Below are positions 7,556-15,328 of a stretch of DNA of 59,005 nt, one piece after another. The notes beneath the pieces were generated by a model. It made no database searches, was not told the origin of the DNA, and worked only from the letters and a program-made list of their open reading frames with translations. A program made the position numbers and the translations under genes. The first letter of the stretch is position 1. Each line of letters starts with the position of its first letter. This stretch comes from Acidobacteriota bacterium (GTDB taxonomy: Bacteria; Acidobacteriota; Vicinamibacteria; Vicinamibacterales; CAVVIG01), in the NCBI GenBank assembly GCA_003222535.1, contig QHWJ01000346.1, forward strand, positions 1 to 59,005, read 5' to 3'.

Positions 7556-8968
7556 ATGATTAAAACTCCGGCGTTCTTCCGCGTCGCTGCCGCAGCGGCC
7601 CTCGCGGTGGCGCTCGCACCGGTTGCGGTTCGAGCAGCCCTGCCGCTCGCCGCTGCAGCCGTGCCGTTGGTTGCCGGCGTGGAGCTCGGCATTCGCAACG
7701 TGTCGGCGCCCGCAGGCGGCACTGCACAGGTGCAAGTGGCCGTCACCGAGCCGAAGCCGATCTCGACCGGGGACTTCGGGTTCGACTTCGGCGATTTCGC
7801 CGGAATCGCTTTGTTCAGCCCCGGGAGTGACGCGCTGGGCGTGGCGGTGGCGCAGGGCGATTTCCTGACGGTGTCCATCGTCTCGCCGGCGGCGACGTTG
7901 GGGACCGATCTCGACGCGCCGTTTCTCACCGTGTCGAAGCGGATCCCGGCGACTGCGCCGGCCGGCACGACGTTCCCCATTGGGTTTCTCGGTGCTGGCC
8001 TTCGGCTGCTCGATCCGTCGGGAGCAGTATATCTGGCGACCGCGAATCCCGGATCCGTCCAAGTGGCACCCGGCCCCTCGATCGACACAGTCAGGCCCGG
8101 CAGCGCCGACCTGACGGAGGGGAGCGTCGTCAGGCTCACGGGACAGGGCTTCACGCCTCGCACGAAAGTGCGCTTCGATGAAACGCTGTTGGCGGATGTC
8201 CAATACGTCGACTCGCAGCACATCGACGTGGTGCTCGCGAGCCCGGTGCGGATGCATGGTTTGAGGATCAAGGCCGAGAACCCGGACGGCTCGCGGACGA
8301 GGTATTACTCCTACGAACGCACCCAGCGCCAGGGCACCAGCGCGGACCCAATCCTTCGTAACGTCGTACCGCTGTTTTCTTCCCGGCCGGGCACCGACGA
8401 CACGCTCGTCGACATCGCCTCGGTTCCCACGGGGCTCGCACTTCAGAATCTCGAAACCACACCCGCGCTCGTTCACGTGGAGCTGCTCGCGCCCGACGGG
8501 AAAGCCCTCGCCGCGACGAATCTGCTCCTCCAGCGCCAACACTTCGTCGTCAGTGAGATCTCGGAGCTCTTCAACATCCAGTATGCGCCGTCGATGGTGG
8601 TTCGTGTGACCTCTCACAAGCCGATTCAGGTGATGGGTGTCGCGATCGATCCCTCGGGTGACGTCACACCGGTCGTCCCGCGAAACAACGCTGCTGCGCC
8701 AGGTCTGGATCCGAGTGCACTGCCGCCAGGTCTGGATCCGAATGCACTGCCGCCAGGTCTGGATCCGAATGCGCTGCCGCCAGGTCTGGATCCGAATGCA
8801 CTGCCGCCAGGTCTGGATCCGAATGCGCTGCCGCGAGGTCCGGATCCGAGTGCACTGCCGCCGGGTCCGGATGCGAGTGCACTGCCGCCGGGTCCGGATG
8901 CGAGTGCCGTCGCACCAGGTCCGGATCCGAGTGCAGTCGCGCAAAGCCCAGGGCCGATTGCAGGCTGA
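7556..8968 (+). CDS. Secreted protein with cohesin/TIG-like domains and a Pro-rich repeat tail
   Basis: 470 residues. N-terminal signal peptide with the hydrophobic core VAAAAALAVALAPVAVRA. Residues ~40-165 resemble a cohesin-type beta-sandwich (VELGIRNVSAPAGGTAQVQVAV...). Residues ~180-250 resemble an IPT/TIG fold (IDTVRPGSADLTEGSVVRLTGQGFTP). A further beta-rich domain runs to ~residue 378. The last ~90 residues are nine 9-residue units of the type PPGLDPNAL, encoded by a 27-bp minisatellite, with the later units drifting to GPDPSAV. Probably extracellular or envelope-associated; no enzymatic motif is visible. It stands alone on the plus strand and converges on the small outer-membrane-like gene. 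Confidence 0.75.
   Translation: MIKTPAFFRVAAAAALAVALAPVAVRAALPLAAAAVPLVAGVELGIRNVSAPAGGTAQVQVAVTEPKPISTGDFGFDFGDFAGIALFSPGSDALGVAVAQGDFLTVSIVSPAATLGTDLDAPFLTVSKRIPATAPAGTTFPIGFLGAGLRLLDPSGAVYLATANPGSVQVAPGPSIDTVRPGSADLTEGSVVRLTGQGFTPRTKVRFDETLLADVQYVDSQHIDVVLASPVRMHGLRIKAENPDGSRTRYYSYERTQRQGTSADPILRNVVPLFSSRPGTDDTLVDIASVPTGLALQNLETTPALVHVELLAPDGKALAATNLLLQRQHFVVSEISELFNIQYAPSMVVRVTSHKPIQVMGVAIDPSGDVTPVVPRNNAAAPGLDPSALPPGLDPNALPPGLDPNALPPGLDPNALPPGLDPNALPRGPDPSALPPGPDASALPPGPDASAVAPGPDPSAVAQSPGPIAG
8699..8941 (+). repeat. 27-bp coding minisatellite, nine units
   Basis: Nine consecutive 27-nt units (CCAGGTCTGGATCCGAATGC...). The first five are almost identical and the last four are diverged (GGTCCGGATGCGAG). 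The period is a multiple of three, so unit number can change without a frameshift. The tract encodes the flexible C-terminal tail of the 7556-8968 protein. Confidence 0.93.
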
Positions 8969-9101
8969 CCATTCGATGGGAGTGAGCCTGGCGTGCGCGC
9001 CGCTTCACGGCTCGGATTGATTGCAGATCGCGGGTTGGAACCTGCAATCTCGTCACGTCACGCTGACCGCGCGGCGCGATAGGATGGCAACGGTTGGCAT
9101 C

Positions 9102-9148
9102 AGCAGCCGTGGTGAAAGTCTGGCTCAGTCCGCCAGACTTTCACCACG
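9102..9148. repeat. Inverted-repeat hairpin (family copy 3)
   Basis: Perfect 17-nt arms, 9108-9124 and 9132-9148 (CGTGGTGAAAGTCTGGC and its complement), around a 7-nt loop. The left side carries the family prefix AGCAGC. It lies in the 327-bp gene-free stretch between two convergent genes and could also end transcripts from either side, although no T-run follows. Confidence 0.82.
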
Positions 9149-9173
9149 CACACCTTATTCTTCTGCAGCCCTT

Positions 9174-9236
9174 GTAACGAAGCTTCGCCTCAAACCGCCG
9201 AGTGACGACGAGCGGTCATCCGCGAATCTTCGTTAC
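9174..9236. repeat. 63-bp repeat with palindromic ends (copy in spacer)
   Basis: The ends are inverted repeats, GTAACGAAGCTTCGC at 9174-9188 and CGCGAATCTTCGTTAC at 9221-9236. The interior (CTCAAACCGCCGAGTGA...) matches, on the opposite strand, the element at 14711-14774 that lies inside the ActE coding sequence. It sits 60 bp beyond the end of the outer-membrane-like gene. Confidence 0.8.
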
Positions 9237-9295
9237 CAGGCGGCCGTTGCGCGGCCGCTAAAACAGCTTCTAAAGCCTCACCTGAAAAAACTTGC

Positions 9296-9799
9296 TTAGA
9301 AACCGACGCCGAAGTGCACTCCAAACCCGATCGCCGTCTGGCCCTGGCCCCTCGCATCCTGCTGGAATCGGATGGGGACAACGGCTTCAACGAAGTACGA
9401 CACCGGACCGGCGGGGAACGAACGGTTCAGAAGAGGTGTGAAGCCCCACGACGCTTCCCGGGCGTCGAAGGCCATCCGCACTCCTGCGCCAAGCGAGTGC
9501 GCCAGCGAGTGGATGACGCCTGGATGGACGGTGAGCGAGACGAAGCGATCGCTCGTCACGACCGGCACCAGCTCCAGATCGAAGGCCCACTTATCTGCGG
9601 TCTTCACGGTAATACCCATCGGAAACCCGAGCTTGAACTGATCGCTGATCGTCGTCGTCTCGCCGCCCACATGGGTCACGAGCGGGAAGACGACGCCGAA
9701 GTGACCGCCGAGGCGGTCCTCAGCCAGGGATGAGGAAGGCACGCCAAGCGCGAACATAATCAGAAAAAGGGCGACGGCTGTCTTATTCAGTGATGACAT
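9296..9799 (-). CDS. Small outer-membrane beta-barrel-like protein
   Basis: 167 residues with a signal peptide (KTAVALFLIMFALGVPSSSLAED). The mature part consists of alternating beta strands (GGHFGVVFPLVTHVGG, FKLGFPMGITVKTADKWAFDLELVPVV, FVEAVVPIRF) and ends in FGVHFGVGF, the aromatic C-terminus expected for BAM-dependent insertion. The family was not recognised by name. The AGGAGGACC stretch just upstream of the start (reading the minus strand) supports the ATG at 9799. Single gene, with no operon partner. Confidence 0.65.
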   Translation of the reverse strand: MSSLNKTAVALFLIMFALGVPSSSLAEDRLGGHFGVVFPLVTHVGGETTTISDQFKLGFPMGITVKTADKWAFDLELVPVVTSDRFVSLTVHPGVIHSLAHSLGAGVRMAFDAREASWGFTPLLNRSFPAGPVSYFVEAVVPIRFQQDARGQGQTAIGFGVHFGVGF

Positions 9800-9908
9800 C
9801 GAAAGGGTCCTCCTGCGGCTTCGGCCTCCCTGGCCGAAGTCATCGTTGGTTGTTGAGTTGTTCGTTTAGTGAGTGAGAGAGTGAGTTCGCTGGCGGCGCG
9901 CCACGCGT

Positions 9909-12900
9909 TCATTGGTGAAGGTCACCGACTTTCACCCGCGTCGTGATTGCGCGCTCCATGGCCTTGCCCGACAGATCGTAGACGTCGCCCGTCAAAGTCA
10001 GGCAGTAGCCACTGCCAGTGGGGAGCGCCGCCTCCGGCTTGAACGTCCATGCATCCGCCGAGTCATTCGACGAGATGCGGCCCTTCACGGCTGCCCCCTC
10101 CAGGGCGCAGTCGCCCGCCGCATCGGTCACAGTATGCACCGTGAAGGTCCGCGCCGTGACGTTCATCACCGGCTTGGAGAACACAGCGGTAAGTGCATCC
10201 GCTCCACCGGCCCACCGAATGTGTGTGACGACAGGCGCCGTCCGGACAGGAGCGTACCCGGACGGGAAGCCGATGGGTATCGTCGTGTCGCCGGTGCCCT
10301 CGTCGCGCGAGGCGCTGACCGTGAAGCGCCACCGCACGTTGTCTTTCGTGCAGTCGCCGGCGTGATCGCAGAGGCCGGCCGCCAGGCGTGCGGTGTAGGT
10401 CTCGCCAGCGCTCAGAAACACCCGGTCGGCGAAGAGCGCCCAGGTTCCGTCGCCGATCTGATCGACGGAAGCCGGCACCTTGCGACCCTTGGCGTCGACG
10501 AGCGTGAAGGTGCTGCTGTCCACACCCCGCACCGGCCTCGAGAAGAACGCCTTGACCACGGCGTCCTGAAACACGCCGGTGGCTCCTGCCGCCGGATAGG
10601 TTCCTGTCACGCGCGGAGGAACGTGGTCGACGCGTGCCTGGTCGATCTGAATCACCCAGTTTCGAACCTCCATCGGCACGGGCGGTGCGCCTTCGACCAC
10701 GGGCGGCTCGACCGATGGCTTGCGGCCGTCGCACGCGCCACCGAGCACGCACGGCTCGAGCACGAAGTCGCCATCCGTATCGGCCAGGTTGCCGAGGAAC
10801 TTCTTTGCCACGATCGCCTCAATCGACTGGTAGTACACCGCAGCGGTGACGGCCACCGGTCCTGCGGTGCCCGGCGGGATCACGACCGAATAGCGATCGA
10901 GCGACACCGAGGCGCCGGCGTTCGGCAGCGGCCGCAGCCGCGTGTCGCGCAGGAACGAATCGTCGTACAGGTCGCCGTTCCCGTTGAGGTCGCGGAACTG
11001 CGGCAGCGCGCTGGGATTGTCCCTATCGATCACGCGGCCCCGTGCATCGATCGGGAGGCCCTGGCGGTTGGTCACCAGATTCAGCGGCGCGGCGTAGACC
11101 AGATCGAGCGTCGGGCAGCCGTCGCCCTGGCTCGCCACCGCCCTGAACAGGTAGGCGAACGGATCGGGCGAGCCGGCCGGAATCTTCCAGTTGCAGCCCG
11201 GGAAATTGGGATCGATCATATCCTCGCTGGTCAGGCCGCCAACCCCGGGCGAGGTGCGTTTCCAGAACGAATCGTCGATCGCCAGCTGACGGCCGGTCGC
11301 GAGATCGACGGCGCGAACCGACAGCCACGCCACGCGACCCTCCGGGAAGCCGGTTGGAAAATTGTGGCCGGTGCCGCTGTTGGTGACCTTGACCTGCAGC
11401 GGCGCGAGGCTGCCCGGCGCGGTGTGCTGCGGCCCGGTCACCTCGAGGCCAAGAACGTTGCGCAGGCGATCCCAGGCGAGCCGGGCCTGCTGCGTCAGCG
11501 CGCCGCGACGCTCGGTGTGGGTCCAGAAGGCATTCGCATAGACGCTCTTTTCATCCGACGACGAGAAGCTGAATTCCGACAGCTCGGGATACGCCTGCAC
11601 GTTCCCGTACTCGTCGGTGTCGGCGCCAATCATCCGCGGCACGTAGGCGTTGCCGCCGACGAAGTGATGGCTGAAGTAGGTTCGCGACGGGCTGCCGTTC
11701 GCCACCCGATCCACGAGCGGGCCGGCCGGTGTGCCTTGCTTGTACAGCGTGTGCGCAGTTCCCGGCTGGCCGTAGTCCTGCTGCATATGGCACGTCTGAC
11801 AATCGCGTTTGAACGCCGGATCGAAATTCTTGTTCCCCGCCCGGTCGGCATAGCGGCTGCTCGACCACTCGGCGTAGGTGCGCTCGATCGGGAATCCGCC
11901 GACCCATCGGCCGACGCTGTTCTTGATCGTGAGCGGATTGGTCACGTCGTGGCACCCGCTGCAGAACTCCGCGCGGGTCGACAGCACCTGACGGAAGCCC
12001 TGGTGCTTCGAGGTGTCCATCTGCTCGTAGGGCGCAGGTGTCTTGAAGACGCCGCTCAGGTAGCTGTCCGAGGCATCCGCGTGCGGTTTGAGCGTCAGCG
12101 GTCCCGCACGGTCGGCGACGCCGATGGCGTGCGGCGACAAGCGGAACGCGCCTCCGCCGATGCTGTATCCGAGATTGGCCGCCTTCTGATCGGGCACTTC
12201 GAGGATGTCCTGATCGGCGGCGGCGACCAGCTCGGCGCGCGGCTGTGTGCCGAGGGCCGGCACGTACCCGCGACCGCCGGTGGATGCCGAAGAGTTGTGA
12301 AACGGCGTGTCTCGCGTGTCGACCGCGCTGTGGCACACCATGCACGCGACGCCGGTCTTGCCCGAATCGGTGTTGCGCCGCTGCGCCCCGAGCGTGGCGA
12401 ACGCCAGACCCGTCTGGTTGGCCGATGTCGGGTTGAAGTTGGGATCGAGCCGCCCGTGCTCGGCACCCGACGGCACGTCGACGGTCACGTTCTGGAGCGG
12501 CACGTTGTCGACGTAGTTGGTCGGCATATGGCACCGCGCGCACATGCCGTCGACGAGCGATCCGGGGCGCGCCAATCGGTGATGCTTCGAGCCGATGTCG
12601 AACACGCTCGCGCAGGAGCCTGCCATCGCGAACGGATTGTGATGCGCTTTCGGCGTCCCGTCGGGCGGCTCCGGCACCTCGCAGTTCCCCGCCGTCGAGG
12701 TTTCGCGCGACGACAGCAGAAACGCGGCGCGCCACGCCGGATCCCGCCACGCGTTGGCCATCATCGACCCGTTCCACTCGTCGAACACGCGCTGGTGACA
12801 GGTCTGGCATTGCCCCGGGTGATCGAGCTTCTCCCAGTACTCTTCGAACGGCGGCGGCACGAACTGCGCTTCCGCCGTCACGTACGGCGCCGGCTCCGGA

Positions 12901-13007
12901 ATGCGATTCGGCAGCTCGGCATCGGCGGCCGGCGCGCGATACACGAGAGCGGCGACGGTGCAGGCCGTCGCGGCGGAGACGAGGAGGTTCAACGTTCGGC
13001 TTGGCAT
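9909..13007 (-). CDS. Exported pentaheme cytochrome c with C-terminal Ig-like (Big_5) domains
   Basis: 1032 residues from the ATG at 13007, 7 bp after the ActF stop; the frame extends upstream but overlaps ActF. A signal segment (LVSAATACTVAALVY) is followed by five CxxCH heme sites: CQTCH (~residue 67), CARCH, CMVCH, CSGCH and CQTCH. It also has the TGHNFPTGFPEGR motif of c554-type multiheme cytochromes. The distal part has two Big_5/SbsA-like domains (PPRVTGTYPAAGATGVFQ..., APVVTHIRWAGGADALTAVFSKPV) and a DLNGNGDLYDD calcium-type loop. It is the last gene of the ACIII operon, where an oxidase would often be found. It is likely a periplasmic or surface electron carrier or reductase; the acceptor is unknown. 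Confidence 0.85.
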   Translation of the reverse strand: MPSRTLNLLVSAATACTVAALVYRAPAADAELPNRIPEPAPYVTAEAQFVPPPFEEYWEKLDHPGQCQTCHQRVFDEWNGSMMANAWRDPAWRAAFLLSSRETSTAGNCEVPEPPDGTPKAHHNPFAMAGSCASVFDIGSKHHRLARPGSLVDGMCARCHMPTNYVDNVPLQNVTVDVPSGAEHGRLDPNFNPTSANQTGLAFATLGAQRRNTDSGKTGVACMVCHSAVDTRDTPFHNSSASTGGRGYVPALGTQPRAELVAAADQDILEVPDQKAANLGYSIGGGAFRLSPHAIGVADRAGPLTLKPHADASDSYLSGVFKTPAPYEQMDTSKHQGFRQVLSTRAEFCSGCHDVTNPLTIKNSVGRWVGGFPIERTYAEWSSSRYADRAGNKNFDPAFKRDCQTCHMQQDYGQPGTAHTLYKQGTPAGPLVDRVANGSPSRTYFSHHFVGGNAYVPRMIGADTDEYGNVQAYPELSEFSFSSSDEKSVYANAFWTHTERRGALTQQARLAWDRLRNVLGLEVTGPQHTAPGSLAPLQVKVTNSGTGHNFPTGFPEGRVAWLSVRAVDLATGRQLAIDDSFWKRTSPGVGGLTSEDMIDPNFPGCNWKIPAGSPDPFAYLFRAVASQGDGCPTLDLVYAAPLNLVTNRQGLPIDARGRVIDRDNPSALPQFRDLNGNGDLYDDSFLRDTRLRPLPNAGASVSLDRYSVVIPPGTAGPVAVTAAVYYQSIEAIVAKKFLGNLADTDGDFVLEPCVLGGACDGRKPSVEPPVVEGAPPVPMEVRNWVIQIDQARVDHVPPRVTGTYPAAGATGVFQDAVVKAFFSRPVRGVDSSTFTLVDAKGRKVPASVDQIGDGTWALFADRVFLSAGETYTARLAAGLCDHAGDCTKDNVRWRFTVSASRDEGTGDTTIPIGFPSGYAPVRTAPVVTHIRWAGGADALTAVFSKPVMNVTARTFTVHTVTDAAGDCALEGAAVKGRISSNDSADAWTFKPEAALPTGSGYCLTLTGDVYDLSGKAMERAITTRVKVGDLHQ

Positions 13008-13014
13008 GACGTGA

Positions 13015-14175
13015 CTATTGCTGATGCTGAAGACAATCGAACAGATGCGGATCGTGCTCCACGACGAGCGGCCGTCGCTCCAGAGCGCTCGACACGGCGT
13101 GCCAGACGAGCCCGCCATAGGCCACCGCGATGGACAATTCGAGCAAGCCCACCGCCGGCGCCTTCATCGTTTGCGGCGAGACCAGGAGATAGATGTCCAG
13201 CCAGCGGCCGATGAGGACGAGCACGGCGACCCACTTCAACATGGAGGGGCTGCGTTTCGACACACGCGGCAACAGCAGACAGAACGGGACCAGCCAGTTG
13301 ACGAGGAAGTTGACGGCGAACAACGGCAGCCAGCCAGACCCGGTCCGGACGACATAGTGGCCGGCCTCCTCCGGGAGGTTGCTGTACCAGATCAGCAGGT
13401 ACTGCGACAGCCAGATGTAGGCCCAGAAGGTCGTGAACGCCAGGAGCAGCTTCCCCAGATCGTGCAGATGGTTCGCGTTCACCACGTCGGCCAGGTGTCC
13501 GTGCTCGTGCAGCAGGACCACGACGAGGGTGACGGCGGCCACTCCCTCGACCAGCACACCCGAGAACACGTAGACCGCGTACATCGTGCTCGTCCAGCGC
13601 GGATCGAGCGTGAGGAGCCAGTCGATGCTCGCGAGCGAGAACGAACACGCGAAGACCACGACGAAGATCGCCGAATACCGGACCATGCGCCTGTGGTGAA
13701 TCGGATCGGCGCTCGTGTCCTGATGCGAAGAGGCGCGTCGCATCAGCCGCGCGAACACCATCCAGAGCATCAGAAAAAACGCCATTCGCGCAAACACGAA
13801 CGGCACGGCAAAGTACGCCGAGGCGAGGCCCGCGGACTCGTGCGCGGGTGCCGCTGCCGCCCACGCATACAGCGACCCGCGTCCGAAAAACAGCGCGAGC
13901 ATCATCACCGCGGCCACGGGAAGCGTGGCCATCATCGCCTCTGCCACCCGGCGCATGCCGGCAGACCACGCGGCGCCGGACAGGTGCTGCACGGCGATGA
14001 ACAGCATGCCGCCCAGCGCCAACGACAGCACGTAGAACCCGTCGACCAGGAGACTGGTCCAGATCCGCGCCGGGTCGCGGCCAAGCCCCACGGCAATCGC
14101 GACGAGCCCCGCGAAGGACATCGCCAGCGTCAGCGCGATCGGCGCGCGCATCGCCACCCGGCGGACGCCGCTCAT
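13015..14175 (-). CDS. actF: Alternative complex III subunit ActF (quinol:cytochrome c oxidoreductase membrane subunit)
   Basis: 386 residues from an ATG overlapping the ActE stop by 4 bp (ATGA). About ten hydrophobic segments (ALTLAMSFAGLVAIAVGLG, MMATLPVAAVMMLALFFG, YSAIFVVVFACSFSLASIDWLLTLDP, LLAFTTFWAYIWLSQYLLIWYSNLPEE). The motif FWAYIWLSQYLLIWYSNLPEE is typical of ActF, the reduced NrfD-like paralogue of ActC. It should form part of the membrane arm of ACIII. The downstream pentaheme gene begins 7 bp later. Confidence 0.9.
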   Translation of the reverse strand: MSGVRRVAMRAPIALTLAMSFAGLVAIAVGLGRDPARIWTSLLVDGFYVLSLALGGMLFIAVQHLSGAAWSAGMRRVAEAMMATLPVAAVMMLALFFGRGSLYAWAAAAPAHESAGLASAYFAVPFVFARMAFFLMLWMVFARLMRRASSHQDTSADPIHHRRMVRYSAIFVVVFACSFSLASIDWLLTLDPRWTSTMYAVYVFSGVLVEGVAAVTLVVVLLHEHGHLADVVNANHLHDLGKLLLAFTTFWAYIWLSQYLLIWYSNLPEEAGHYVVRTGSGWLPLFAVNFLVNWLVPFCLLLPRVSKRSPSMLKWVAVLVLIGRWLDIYLLVSPQTMKAPAVGLLELSIAVAYGGLVWHAVSSALERRPLVVEHDPHLFDCLQHQQ

Positions 14176-14795
14176 TGCGCAGCCTCCGGCCGGGTCTGCA
14201 GCGTGTGAACGAAGGTCGCGATGAGCCAGCGATCGCTGGCCGGAATCTGTGACGCGTAGGACGGCATCCGTCCCGAGCCATACGTCATCACATGAAAAAG
14301 CCGTCCGGCAGGCATCGCCCGGACGCGCTCGGACGAATAGGCCGGCGGATTCGGAATGAGCGGCACGATGGGACCGTCTCCGTCGCCTCGCGCTCCGTGA
14401 CACACCTGGCAGAACGTCTCGTACTGGCGATGGCCTTGTTCGACCGCCGAGGGCACGTGTGCGTAGGGATTGGACAGCTCGCGTCCGGCACGCTCGGCAT
14501 CGGCGGCCGTGTTGGTGTAGTGCAGCGGGAGGAAGCCGCGCGGAATCGTCCCGCGAACCGGCGTCTGCAACGTCATGCCGTTCCGCGTCGCGGGGTTCGG
14601 CGCAAAGCTGTCGTAGGCCACAGAGTAGGTCATGTCCGGCGTGTACTCGCGGCCGCGCTCGGCCGATTGGCCGCATCCGCCGGCGACGATCGCCAACACG
14701 AGTACGGCTAGTAACGAAGATTCGCAGACCGACCGCCCGGCATCACTCGGCGGTTTGAGGCGGAGGTCCGTTACCCGCATGCCCGGCGTGGTCAT
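14172..14795 (-). CDS. actE: Alternative complex III subunit ActE (monoheme c lipoprotein) with a repeat-encoded N-terminus
   Basis: 207 residues. One heme site, CQVCHG, and a distal Met candidate in MTYGSGRMPSYA. It has a lipoprotein-type signal with core LLAVLVLAIVAGGC. Its start overlaps the ActD stop by 4 bp, so translation from the ATG at 14795 is probably coupled. Residues 8-28 (VTDLRLKPPSDAGRSVCESS and one more), just before the hydrophobic core, are encoded by a 64-bp repeat also found at 9174-9236. The insertion is in frame and lengthens the signal n-region. The domain matches ActE, which passes electrons from ActA/ActB to the terminal acceptor. Confidence 0.88.
   Translation of the reverse strand: MTTPGMRVTDLRLKPPSDAGRSVCESSLLAVLVLAIVAGGCGQSAERGREYTPDMTYSVAYDSFAPNPATRNGMTLQTPVRGTIPRGFLPLHYTNTAADAERAGRELSNPYAHVPSAVEQGHRQYETFCQVCHGARGDGDGPIVPLIPNPPAYSSERVRAMPAGRLFHVMTYGSGRMPSYASQIPASDRWLIATFVHTLQTRPEAAQ
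14711..14774. repeat. 64-bp repeat with palindromic ends, inside the actE coding sequence
   Basis: GTAACGAAGATTCGC at 14711-14725 pairs with the diverged end around 14761-14774 (GGTCCGTTAC). The interior CACTCGGCGGTTTGAG is the reverse complement of the interior of the 9174-9236 copy. Read on the gene strand it adds 21 codons without a stop. Confidence 0.8.
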
Positions 14796-15328
14796 CGCTC
14801 GATCGCTTTCCGGGACACGTCGCGGGCCCCATGTTCATACAACAGGCGCTCGACCTGGGGATCGAAGGCGGTGTGCCGCCACCGGAGCACCAGCGCGAAC
14901 TGATCGTCAGTCACCGACCGACCGACGACGCGCGGGCGGATGGTCGGGAACAGGCGACACCGCAGGAGCAGCGCCGCAACCGTCGCCAGCCCCGCGGACA
15001 GAATCGTGAGCTCGAACGCCACCGGAATGAACGCGAGCATCGAATTGTCCGGTTTCCCGCCGACGTTGAGCGGCCAGTCGTAGACCGACACGTACAGCTC
15101 GAACGCCAGGGCGCTGACCAGGCCGAGCACGCCGCCCGCCAGCGTGGCCAGCGGCAATCGGGAGCGCCTGATGCCCATGGCTTCGTCGAGGCGATGCACC
15201 GGGTATGGCGCGTACACGTCGTGCACGCGCAGGCCGCGCGCGCGCACCGCGTTCACGGCGCCGACCAGCCGCCGCTGGTCGTCGAACATCGCGACGAGAA
15301 ACTCGGGAGCGAACGCGTTCTCACTCAT
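14792..15328 (-). CDS. actD: Alternative complex III subunit ActD (DUF3341)
   Basis: 178 residues, normal for ActD. The N-terminal cytoplasmic domain begins FLVAMFDDQRRLVGAVNAVRARGLRVHDVYAPYPVHRLDEAMG, the characteristic ActD signature. Two membrane helices follow (LPLATLAGGVLGLVSALAFELYV and SMLAFIPVAFELTILSAGLATVAALL), then a C-terminal FALVLRWRHTAFDPQVERLLYEHGA segment. It overlaps ActC by 8 bp and ActE by 4 bp within the operon. Confidence 0.92.
   Translation of the reverse strand: MSENAFAPEFLVAMFDDQRRLVGAVNAVRARGLRVHDVYAPYPVHRLDEAMGIRRSRLPLATLAGGVLGLVSALAFELYVSVYDWPLNVGGKPDNSMLAFIPVAFELTILSAGLATVAALLLRCRLFPTIRPRVVGRSVTDDQFALVLRWRHTAFDPQVERLLYEHGARDVSRKAIER

Noticed and set aside
9021-9299. 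Plus-strand frame containing LRLKPPSD as a possible small gene
   Set aside because: It consists mainly of the hairpin and palindromic-end repeats and is convergent with a supported gene.
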